From Planotetraspora sp. A-T 1434 (lineage in GTDB: Bacteria > Actinomycetota > Actinomycetes > Streptosporangiales > Streptosporangiaceae), in the NCBI RefSeq assembly GCF_025420585.1, contig NZ_JAOEGB010000016.1:114779-178778 (forward strand): a stretch of 64,000 bases of DNA, given 5' to 3'. A program made the position numbers and the translations under genes. Numbering within the stretch: the first letter of the stretch is position 1; every line of letters starts with the position of its first letter. Under the pieces are notes generated by a model. It searched no databases. It was given only the letters and a program-made list of their open reading frames with translations, and was not told where the DNA came from. Positions 57,820 through 64,000 of the stretch are shown piece by piece.

Positions 57820-59046
57820 ATGGAGAGTTCTGAACGGACGGGACTGATGCTACGTCCGTTCCACGGCGTGCGATTCGCGATCGACGATCTCGCCGCGGTC
57901 ACCTCGCCGCCCTACGACCTCGTCTCCCCCGATGAACTGCGCGATCTGCTCGGTCGTCATGCGAACAACGTGGCGCGCCTGATCCTTCCCGGCGTGAGCC
58001 ATTACGCCGACGCCCGTGAGCTGCTGGTCCGATGGCTCGGGTCCGGCGTGCTGACCGTGGACAGCCCACCAGGACTGTACGTCTACGAGCAGAGCGGGGC
58101 CGGATTCCTGCAAAGAGGCCTCATCGGCGCCGTCGGGGTCGGGACCGCCTCGATCCTGCCCCACGAGGACGTCATGCCCGGCCCCGTCGCCGACCGGCTC
58201 GCCCTCATGCGGGCGACCGAGGCCAACCTGGAGCCGATCTTCCTGCTTTATGAAGGCGGCGGAACGGCATCGCGCCTGGTCGACGACGTGGCGACCCAGG
58301 GATTCCCGCTCCTCGACATCCGGACCTCCGACGGAGTCCGGCACCGGCTCTGGGCGGTGACCGACCCCGTCGAGATCGCCGCCGTGGGCGAGGACCTGCG
58401 CGACCGGCGGGCACTGATCGCCGACGGCCACCACCGTTACGCCACCTATGAGGCGCTGCGGCGAGACCATCCCGGACCCGGCCCATGGGACTACGGGCTC
58501 GCCTTCCTGGTCGACTCCCTCGCGTACCCGCCTGACCTGAAGGCGATCCACCGGGTGATCCCCGGCCTTTCCCTGGAGGAGGCGGCCGCCAGGGCCAAGG
58601 GAGCCTGGCAGGTCCACGAGTTCAGCGTGCTGGAAGACGCCCTGGCGGGCCTCGCCACGGCGACCGGGCCCGCGTTCGTGCTGGCCGGGGATGGCCCGGC
58701 CCATCTGCTCACCGACCCCGACCCTCTGCAGGTCGGGCGCGCCATGCCCGCCGGCCGGTCGGCCCGCTGGCGGTCGCTGGACACCTCGATCCTCACCGCG
58801 TTCCTGCTGCCGAGGGTGTGGGGCATCGAGGACAGCGAGCAGGCGGTGCTGGTGGTGCACCACGATCCCCTCGCGGCGGTACGGCTCGCGCGGCAGCACG
58901 GGGGGACGGCGGTGCTGCTCAATCCGCTGTTGACGGAGGATGTTCTGGCGGTCGCGGCTGAGGGCGAACGGGTGCCGCGCAAGTCCACCTCGTTCGGCCC
59001 CAAGCCGCGAACCGGCCTGGTCATGCGCACCTTCGCATCAGACTGA
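57820..59046 (+). CDS. DUF1015-family protein
   Basis: A protein of about 408 residues matching DUF1015, a widespread family of unknown activity. Characteristic stretches are LRPFHGVRFAIDDLAAVTSPPYDLVSPDE at the N-terminus, PHEDVMPGPVADRLALMRATEANLEPIF, IADGHHRYATYEALRRDHPG in the middle and the closing VPRKSTSFGPKPRTGLVMR. Proposed roles such as dehydrogenase or phosphatase are unproven. ATG 57811 or 57820 may both be used; no Shine-Dalgarno is visible. Confidence 0.9.
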   Translation: MESSERTGLMLRPFHGVRFAIDDLAAVTSPPYDLVSPDELRDLLGRHANNVARLILPGVSHYADARELLVRWLGSGVLTVDSPPGLYVYEQSGAGFLQRGLIGAVGVGTASILPHEDVMPGPVADRLALMRATEANLEPIFLLYEGGGTASRLVDDVATQGFPLLDIRTSDGVRHRLWAVTDPVEIAAVGEDLRDRRALIADGHHRYATYEALRRDHPGPGPWDYGLAFLVDSLAYPPDLKAIHRVIPGLSLEEAAARAKGAWQVHEFSVLEDALAGLATATGPAFVLAGDGPAHLLTDPDPLQVGRAMPAGRSARWRSLDTSILTAFLLPRVWGIEDSEQAVLVVHHDPLAAVRLARQHGGTAVLLNPLLTEDVLAVAAEGERVPRKSTSFGPKPRTGLVMRTFASD

Positions 59047-59190
59047 TCGGCTTCGGATCTCGTCCAGAATTTCTTGGATCATCCCGACGAGCGCCTTGTG
59101 CCGCACGTCCGCGATCCTTGCCTGCTCGGTGACCCTGTGATCGGGCTCGTCCAAGGTGCCGACCCCATCGCCGATGTCGGCCATGGTCAT
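59038..59190 (-). CDS. Very small conserved-looking protein (50 aa)
   Basis: A 50-residue open frame starting MTMADIGDGVGTLDEPDHRV and ending in an amphipathic helix (ALVGMIQEILDEIRSRSV). It has GC-biased third positions and an AAGGGTAAGG ribosome site just upstream of the ATG. It overlaps the DUF1015 stop by 9 bp on the opposite strand. Size and layout suggest a real short gene, easily missed by length cut-offs. Function unknown. Confidence 0.6.
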   Translation of the reverse strand: MTMADIGDGVGTLDEPDHRVTEQARIADVRHKALVGMIQEILDEIRSRSV

Positions 59191-59195
59191 TGACC

Positions 59196-59618
59196 TTACC
59201 CTTCGCCGTCGGCTGGTGCCGTTGTGTCAGCTGAACGACCATCCGTGGCGGAGTCGTCTTCTCCCGTGGGTGGGTCTCCCTCGGTGGGGCGGTCACCCTC
59301 TGGGGCCGGGAACGGCCCCTCTTCGAGACGGCGGGCCGTACGGACCTCGACCTCGTAGCGGCTGCCGCCGCGCCACCAGCGGCGGCGCAAGGCGCCTTCG
59401 ACCTCGACGACGTCGTCGAGCCGCCAGTCGGTCACCATGTCGCGCACTTCGTCGTCGAAGGTGGCGCATTCGATCGCGTCAGACCGCTGGTAGCCCGGAT
59501 GGTCCGGTGGCCGCCGGACGGCGAGCCGCCACTGCGTGAGCAGGCTGCCACTCGGCAATTCCCTGTCGGCGGGCTCCATGGACAGCCGGCCGACCAGCGA
59601 CACCTGGTTGAGGTGCAT
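59196..59618 (-). CDS. Short single-stranded DNA-binding protein paralogue
   Basis: A 140-residue protein with an N-terminal OB fold of the Ssb family: MHLNQVSLVGRLSMEPADRELPSG, then TQWRLAVRRP, DAIECATFDDEVRD and VVEVEGALRRRWWRGGSRYEVEV. An acidic low-complexity tail (about 100-140: PAPEGDRPTEGDPP) replaces the usual Gly-rich linker and acidic tip. ATG 59618 has AGAGGGG upstream. It is not the main Ssb; it may bind special DNA structures or RNA. Confidence 0.8.
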   Translation of the reverse strand: MHLNQVSLVGRLSMEPADRELPSGSLLTQWRLAVRRPPDHPGYQRSDAIECATFDDEVRDMVTDWRLDDVVEVEGALRRRWWRGGSRYEVEVRTARRLEEGPFPAPEGDRPTEGDPPTGEDDSATDGRSADTTAPADGEG

Positions 59619-59721
59619 GTGATCCCCTCTCTCGTGGGAGATCACTGTCGGTCATTAGGCTGAGGCGTCGATGGCCTGAATGACATTCTGTGGATTCCGG
59701 TTCTAGTTTCTGGGGTGCCCT

Positions 59722-60654
59722 GTGGACAACGTGACACCGCTCGGCGGCGACGTGTACGAGATCGACACCCGGATGGCCGGCTATTCGGGCATCACCGCGG
59801 GTTACCTCATCCTGGGCGACCGGCCGTGTCTGGTCGAGACGGGGACCTCGACGTCGGCCCCTGTCGTGCGAGACGCCCTCACGTCGCTCGGGGTCGGGCC
59901 GGGCGACCTGGCGACGGTCGTCGTGACGCACATCCATCTCGACCACGCCGGCGGGGTCGGCGACATAGCGGGCTTCTATCCGTCGGCCGAGATCGTCGTG
60001 CACGAAAAAGGCGCCCGGCATCTCGCCGACCCGTCACGTCTCATGGCCAGCGCGAAGCTGGTCTGGGGTGACAAGCTCGACGTGCTGTTCGGAACGCTCG
60101 CCCCCACTGACGCGGCCCGCATCCGGGCGCTCGGGGACGTCGGAGCGGTCGACCTCGGCAACGGTCGCACGTTGTCGAGCCACTACTCCCCTGGCCACGC
60201 CAAGCACCACGTCGGCCTGCTGGACTCCCTGACGGGAGATCTCTACGTGGGCGACGCGGCGGGCGTGTACCTGCCGGAGACGGGCGACCTGCGCCCCGCC
60301 AGCCCGCCACCGGACTTCGACCTCGGTGTGGCCCTCGAATCGATCGCCCTGTTCGAGGCGCTCGCGCCGCAGCGACTACTTTTCAGCCATTACGGTCCGG
60401 TCGAGGACGTGCGGCCGACCCTCGAACGGTCTGCGGAGGAGCTCAAGATCTGGGTCGACCTCACCAAGCAGGCCCGGGCGGACGGTCTCGACCTCGACCA
60501 CGCGGTGGCCATGGTTCGTGAACGCACACGCGAACGCTATGCGGCCCTGCAGGCCGGCGGGGCGGCCGCCGATCGTTTCGAACTGCTGAGCGGCGCCCCG
60601 TCGAACGTCGCCGGCATCATGCACTGGCTCGACCGCACACCCCCCGCGTCGTGA
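59722..60654 (+). CDS. MBL-fold metallo-hydrolase
   Basis: A 310-residue metallo-beta-lactamase-fold hydrolase. Metal ligands are in VVVTHIHLDHAGGVGDI (the HxHxDH motif, about residue 73), HYSPGHAKHHVGLLDS (about 155), LYVGDAAGVYLPETGD (about 175) and LLFSHYGPVEDVRPT (about 220). The C-terminal 90 residues are helical. Related enzymes include quinolone-signal-type hydrolases and other non-beta-lactamase members. GTG 59722; no clear operon. Confidence 0.88.
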   Translation: MDNVTPLGGDVYEIDTRMAGYSGITAGYLILGDRPCLVETGTSTSAPVVRDALTSLGVGPGDLATVVVTHIHLDHAGGVGDIAGFYPSAEIVVHEKGARHLADPSRLMASAKLVWGDKLDVLFGTLAPTDAARIRALGDVGAVDLGNGRTLSSHYSPGHAKHHVGLLDSLTGDLYVGDAAGVYLPETGDLRPASPPPDFDLGVALESIALFEALAPQRLLFSHYGPVEDVRPTLERSAEELKIWVDLTKQARADGLDLDHAVAMVRERTRERYAALQAGGAAADRFELLSGAPSNVAGIMHWLDRTPPAS

Positions 60655-60715
60655 TGCCGAAGCGCCGCCGCTCGCGATCGGTCATCACGAGCGGCGGCGC
60701 CTGGCCGTACGGATC

Positions 60716-63613
60716 TCAGGGTTGGTGCTTCGTGCGATCCTCCGAGTCGTCGGGATCGTCGTCGAGCACGTCACCGAAATTGGGCTCGATGAAGGCCGGG
60801 CCGAACGTCGTCACTTCGCCCTTGGGGTCCTTGGGGTCGTTGGTGTGCCCGGTGTCCTTGGGGGCGGCCGACGACTCTGCCAGCGCGTCTTCCGCCGGCT
60901 TCGCGGTTTCCCCGCCGGCTGCGGGGGCTACGGCCTGCGGCTGGTCCGTCCCAGTGGGGCCCCGGTCCTGCCCTCCGGCCCGCCGATCGCTGCCCGCTTC
61001 GGCGCTGAGGATGTCTCCCTCATCGGCCGCACCAGTCAGCGCGTCGGTGGCGTCAGGCTCCCCCGTTGTGGCGCCGGCACTCGCTCCGGCCACGGCGCCC
61101 TCGCGAACGCCCGCGTCCGCGTCGACACCGGCGTCCTCAAGATCGACATGCTCGAGGTCAGTGTCCTCAAGGTCAGTGTCCTCAAGGTCGGTGTCCTCAA
61201 GCTCATCGTCGTCGGGCTCAGCGTCGAGCTGTTCCGACAGGCTATCGACGATCTTCGCGGCCTGCTCGTCGCCGAGGTCGCCGGTGATGTCGTCAAGGTC
61301 GCCGTCGACATCCTCGAAGTCCTCGACGTCTTCGTCGAAGTCCTCTTCGAGGTCCTCGATGACGGCGCCCGTCAGTTCGGCGTAGCGCTCAGCCGCGTCG
61401 GTCTCGCCGTCCTCGTCGAACGCCATCGCGCGGGCGAACCAGTCGGTCGCCGCAGCCTCATGACCAGCCTCGGCCAGGGCGTCCGCGTAGGCGAACGCCA
61501 GGCGCGCGGACCACGGCTTGGGCTGCGGATCCCGAAGCTCGGGTACGCGCTGGAGCGTGATGACAGCCGCGTCGTGCTGGCCCAGGTCGCGGCGGGCACC
61601 GGACTCCACGATGGCGAGCTCGATCTTGCCGGCCCGGTCGAGGCGCTCGGCCTCGCGCGAACGGATGAGGTCCAACGCCCGCTCGGGACGGCCCAGGCCG
61701 CGCTCGCAGTCCGCCATGATCGGCAGGTAGGCGTCAGAGCCGGTCATCCGCCTCGCCGCCCGGAGATCGCCGAGCGCCTCGGCGTACTGCCCCGCGCGGT
61801 AGGCCGCGATCCCGCTGGCCTCCCTGACGACGCCGATCCTGCCGGCGAAGCGCCGGGCCACCTTCGCGTGCTCGTAGGCGCGCTCGGGCTCGTCAGCGCT
61901 CAGCGCGCGAGCGGCCGCCACGAGATGCTGGGCCACCAGGTCGGCGAGGTCGTTGGGGAGAGAACGCAACTCGGCGCGCGCCTCACGGTCCAGCTCGTCG
62001 GGCGTGATGTCGGCCTCGAGTTCGGGTAGCTCCTCGCGCTGCCTCGGCTCCTCCGGCTTGCCATATCGCGTCCGGCTGCCCGGCTGCTCGTCTCGGCTGA
62101 AGGGCCTCGGGCCCCCTCTGTCCTCACGGTCGCCGAAGGGACGCTGCGGGCGCTCCCGCTGCCCGGGCTCACGCTCAGGTCCTTGGAAGGGACGCGGACC
62201 ACGGTCGTTCTCACGGTCGGGGCGACCGCCTTCCCGGCCGCGGAACGCGCCGGTGTCACGGGCGTCGCCGCGCTCTTCGCGGTCGCGAGAGCCATACCGC
62301 CCGCCGAAACCGCCGCCACCCTGCCTCGGCGGCCGGCCACCACGGTCGTCCCGATCGCGTGAGCCGTACCCGCCACGAGACCCATCGCGATCACTGAACG
62401 GTCGCGGTGACCTGTCGCGGGGGGCATCGCGATCGCCATACGCCCGCTGGGGGCGGTCACCCGCTCGGTCACGGTCTCCATATACACGCTGGGGGCGATC
62501 GCCTCCGCGGTCTCCGTACGAACGCTGGGGACGGTCACCCGCTCGGTCACGGTCTCCGTACGAACGCTGGGGGCGATCCCCACCGCGGAATCCATCCCGG
62601 TCTCCGTAGGGACGCTGCGGGCGATCGGCGCCCGGCGGCCTGCCCTCGCCTCGATCACCTGGCGAATGGTCGCGAGGCGGGCGGCTGTCGCGATAGCCGT
62701 CACGGTTCGGACCGGCGTCGCGGTCGCGAGGGGGGCGGCTGTCGCGGCCGCCACGATCATCACGGTTCTGGAAGGGACGACCGCCGCGGTCGTCGCGGTC
62801 GCGAGAGCCGTACCGGCCGCCGAAGCCACCGCCCCCCTGACGCGGCGGGCGGTCGCCGAAGCCTTCACGACGGCCTCCGTCGCGACCACCATCACGGCCA
62901 CCGTCTCGGGCACCCGAGAACCCGCGCCCCGCTTCACGATCACCGGAGAAACCACGCGCGCCGTCACGGCCTCCCTGGAAGCCACGTCCTCCGTCGCGAC
63001 CGCCGGCGAACCCACCGGAGGAACCACGGCCCCCATCACGGGGCGGGCGAGTGCCGCGATCATCGGATCGGAACGGGCGGCCACCCCGGTCGTCGCGTTC
63101 TCGTGAGCCGGATCCGCCCCGCGAAGCCTCGCGGTCGCCGTAGGAGCGTTGCGGGCGGTCTCCGCCCCGCGAAGCCTCGCGGTCGCCGTAGGAGCGTTGC
63201 GGGCGGTCTCCGCCTCGGAAACCGTCCCGGTCCCCGTAAGGGCGCTGCGGACGATCGCCTCCGCGGAACGAGTCACGGTCACTGAAGGAACGCTGCGGGC
63301 GGTCTCCGCCACGGGCGGCGTCACGATCACCGTAGGAGCGGCCGCCGCCCCGCTCGTCGCGGTCCCGGGAACCATACCGGCCGGCAGGACCACTGTCCCG
63401 GTCGCGGAATCCGCCACGCCTGTCGGAACGGAACGAGCGCTCGCCACGATCGCGGTCTCCCGGAGGGCCCTGCCGCCGCTCCGCGTCGCGGCCACCGAAG
63501 CCGCCGCGTCCTCCATCTCCGCGGAAGCCTCCGGCGCGCTCGCCCCGGTCCCTGCTCTCTTCGCGGTTGTCTTCGCCACGGCCCGCGCCGTCACGCCCGT
63601 CTTCTCTGTTCAC
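60716..63613 (-). CDS. Giant RGG-repeat / TPR protein
   Basis: A 965-residue protein in three parts. Residues 1 to about 530 are almost entirely Arg/Gly/Asp/Ser, with RGG and GDRD motifs and a tandem repeat of about 14 residues (RGGDRPQRSYGDRD and variants) repeated many times; this is intrinsically disordered, RNA-binding-like sequence. Residues about 531-750 are helical repeats resembling TPRs (ELRSLPNDLADLVAQHLVAA, then YAEALGDLRAARRMTGSDAY). The last 215 residues are strongly acidic (DLEDTDLEDTDLED) with an Ala/Gly-rich end. GTG 63613 has AGAGGACAG upstream. Confidence 0.85.
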   Translation of the reverse strand: MNREDGRDGAGRGEDNREESRDRGERAGGFRGDGGRGGFGGRDAERRQGPPGDRDRGERSFRSDRRGGFRDRDSGPAGRYGSRDRDERGGGRSYGDRDAARGGDRPQRSFSDRDSFRGGDRPQRPYGDRDGFRGGDRPQRSYGDREASRGGDRPQRSYGDREASRGGSGSRERDDRGGRPFRSDDRGTRPPRDGGRGSSGGFAGGRDGGRGFQGGRDGARGFSGDREAGRGFSGARDGGRDGGRDGGRREGFGDRPPRQGGGGFGGRYGSRDRDDRGGRPFQNRDDRGGRDSRPPRDRDAGPNRDGYRDSRPPRDHSPGDRGEGRPPGADRPQRPYGDRDGFRGGDRPQRSYGDRDRAGDRPQRSYGDRGGDRPQRVYGDRDRAGDRPQRAYGDRDAPRDRSPRPFSDRDGSRGGYGSRDRDDRGGRPPRQGGGGFGGRYGSRDREERGDARDTGAFRGREGGRPDRENDRGPRPFQGPEREPGQRERPQRPFGDREDRGGPRPFSRDEQPGSRTRYGKPEEPRQREELPELEADITPDELDREARAELRSLPNDLADLVAQHLVAAARALSADEPERAYEHAKVARRFAGRIGVVREASGIAAYRAGQYAEALGDLRAARRMTGSDAYLPIMADCERGLGRPERALDLIRSREAERLDRAGKIELAIVESGARRDLGQHDAAVITLQRVPELRDPQPKPWSARLAFAYADALAEAGHEAAATDWFARAMAFDEDGETDAAERYAELTGAVIEDLEEDFDEDVEDFEDVDGDLDDITGDLGDEQAAKIVDSLSEQLDAEPDDDELEDTDLEDTDLEDTDLEHVDLEDAGVDADAGVREGAVAGASAGATTGEPDATDALTGAADEGDILSAEAGSDRRAGGQDRGPTGTDQPQAVAPAAGGETAKPAEDALAESSAAPKDTGHTNDPKDPKGEVTTFGPAFIEPNFGDVLDDDPDDSEDRTKHQP
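61156..61200 (-). repeat. 15-bp in-frame tandem repeat in the acidic tail
   Basis: Three near-identical 15-bp units (GGTCAGTGTCCTCAA on the plus strand, at 61156, 61171 and 61186) encode the DLEDT repeat of the acidic tail in the RGG/TPR protein. Confidence 0.9.
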
Positions 63614-63811
63614 TTCTGTCCTCTGTTGCTCGCTCGCCGCGTACGGCGCTGCGCCCGGTCCGCTGACCGCGATGCTGGTTGTGCCCGATCATGCCGAACG
63701 GCGCAGGATTGCCCGTTATCGGCTCATGGACGGGGAGACCAGGTGACTGCCCTAGGTCCGCTGAGACCACATTGTGTGCCGTAGCCTTCGCTCCTCGCCT
63801 AACGCGACGAA

Positions 63812-63834
63812 GGCCACCCGTGGTGGGGGTGGCC
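63812..63834. terminator. Hairpin upstream of the RGG/TPR gene
   Basis: GGCCACCC (63812-63819) and GGGTGGCC (63827-63834) form a perfect 8-bp stem around a 7-nt loop, in the 387-bp gap after 63613. It may terminate a gene on the minus strand beyond the window, or a plus-strand transcript. Confidence 0.5.
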
Positions 63835-63966
63835 CGGCCGCTCCAGCCTAGCGCCCCGGAGTCGATGCGCGCGCCCAAGCGGTAACTTCCGAGATCGGCT
63901 TCGAGATCCCGGCCGCCCTGCGCCTCTTGGGCGGGAAATCCCTCGAACTAGCCCCGGAAATAGAGA

Positions 63967-63990
63967 AAGCCACCCCGGCTGGGATGGCTT
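63967..63990 (-). terminator. Terminator-like hairpin at the window edge
   Basis: AAGCCA-CCC and GGG-TGGCTT pair (one mismatch, 4-nt loop). On the minus strand the stem is followed by TCTCTATTT, a typical terminator pattern for a gene lying beyond the window. The remaining sequence from 63614 shows no other gene. Confidence 0.6.
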
Positions 63991-64000
63991 CCTCAAAAAG

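Overview
The window is chromosomal DNA from a high-GC actinomycete. The evidence is the very high G+C with strong third-position bias, GTG/TTG starts, and actinobacterial marker genes: rbpA, whiA, opcA, a mycothiol-dependent enzyme family, steA/steB, and a TlyA-NadK-RecN block. Gene order resembles the Streptomyces core chromosome. Several details (small accessory genes, the 53-bp repeats, gene neighbours) would fit the Streptosporangiales better, but genus cannot be decided from sequence alone. No rRNA, tRNA, prophage, insertion sequence or CRISPR array was recognised.

Layout. 1-9.0 kb: an ABC exporter pair (first gene truncated by the window edge), an EamA/RhtA-type exporter, a FadR-type GntR regulator divergent from heme A synthase ctaA, a SanA/YdcF-type protein, a PrsW-type membrane protease, a Tat-exported protein of the N,N-dimethylformamidase-like family, and ctaB. 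9.3-17.7 kb: a carbon operon tkt-tal-pgi-zwf-opcA-pgl (pentose phosphate pathway plus Pgi). 17.8-26 kb: accessory genes including a coiled-coil protein, a secreted S8 protease, a Clp-N-only protein, an ACT-GNAT protein, an FAD oxidase, a YtcJ-type amidohydrolase and an IPT/TIG fragment. 26-40 kb (minus strand): rbpA, secG, the glycolytic operon gap-pgk-tpiA, the whiA-yvcK-rapZ-uvrC block, a Rieske lipoprotein and uvrA. 39.7-44.6 kb: a maleylpyruvate-isomerase-like protein, an MBL hydrolase, psd-pssA (phosphatidylethanolamine synthesis), and a TerC membrane protein under a likely yybP-ykoY manganese riboswitch. 44.9-50.9 kb: a tightly overlapping operon steA-steB-MraY/WecA-like-MurJ-like-glycosyltransferase that looks like an envelope or septum module. 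51-64 kb: recN, nadK, tlyA, small conserved genes, a HAD phosphatase, TPR proteins, a DUF1015 protein, a short SSB paralogue, an MBL hydrolase and a very large RGG-repeat/TPR protein.

The most unusual feature is a dispersed family of short arrays (near 1.3, 21.0, 23.8, 35.8 and 41.3 kb). Each array repeats GTGATCATGCAC every 52-53 bp, normally three times. A second weaker box resembling GACCTG lies exactly 20 bp before the next copy. Fourteen copies were found, all in intergenic DNA and all arranged on one helical face. The window is also rich in small minisatellites (12, 14, 15 and 18 bp). Several of these are in frame and build disordered N-terminal extensions on otherwise ordinary enzymes.
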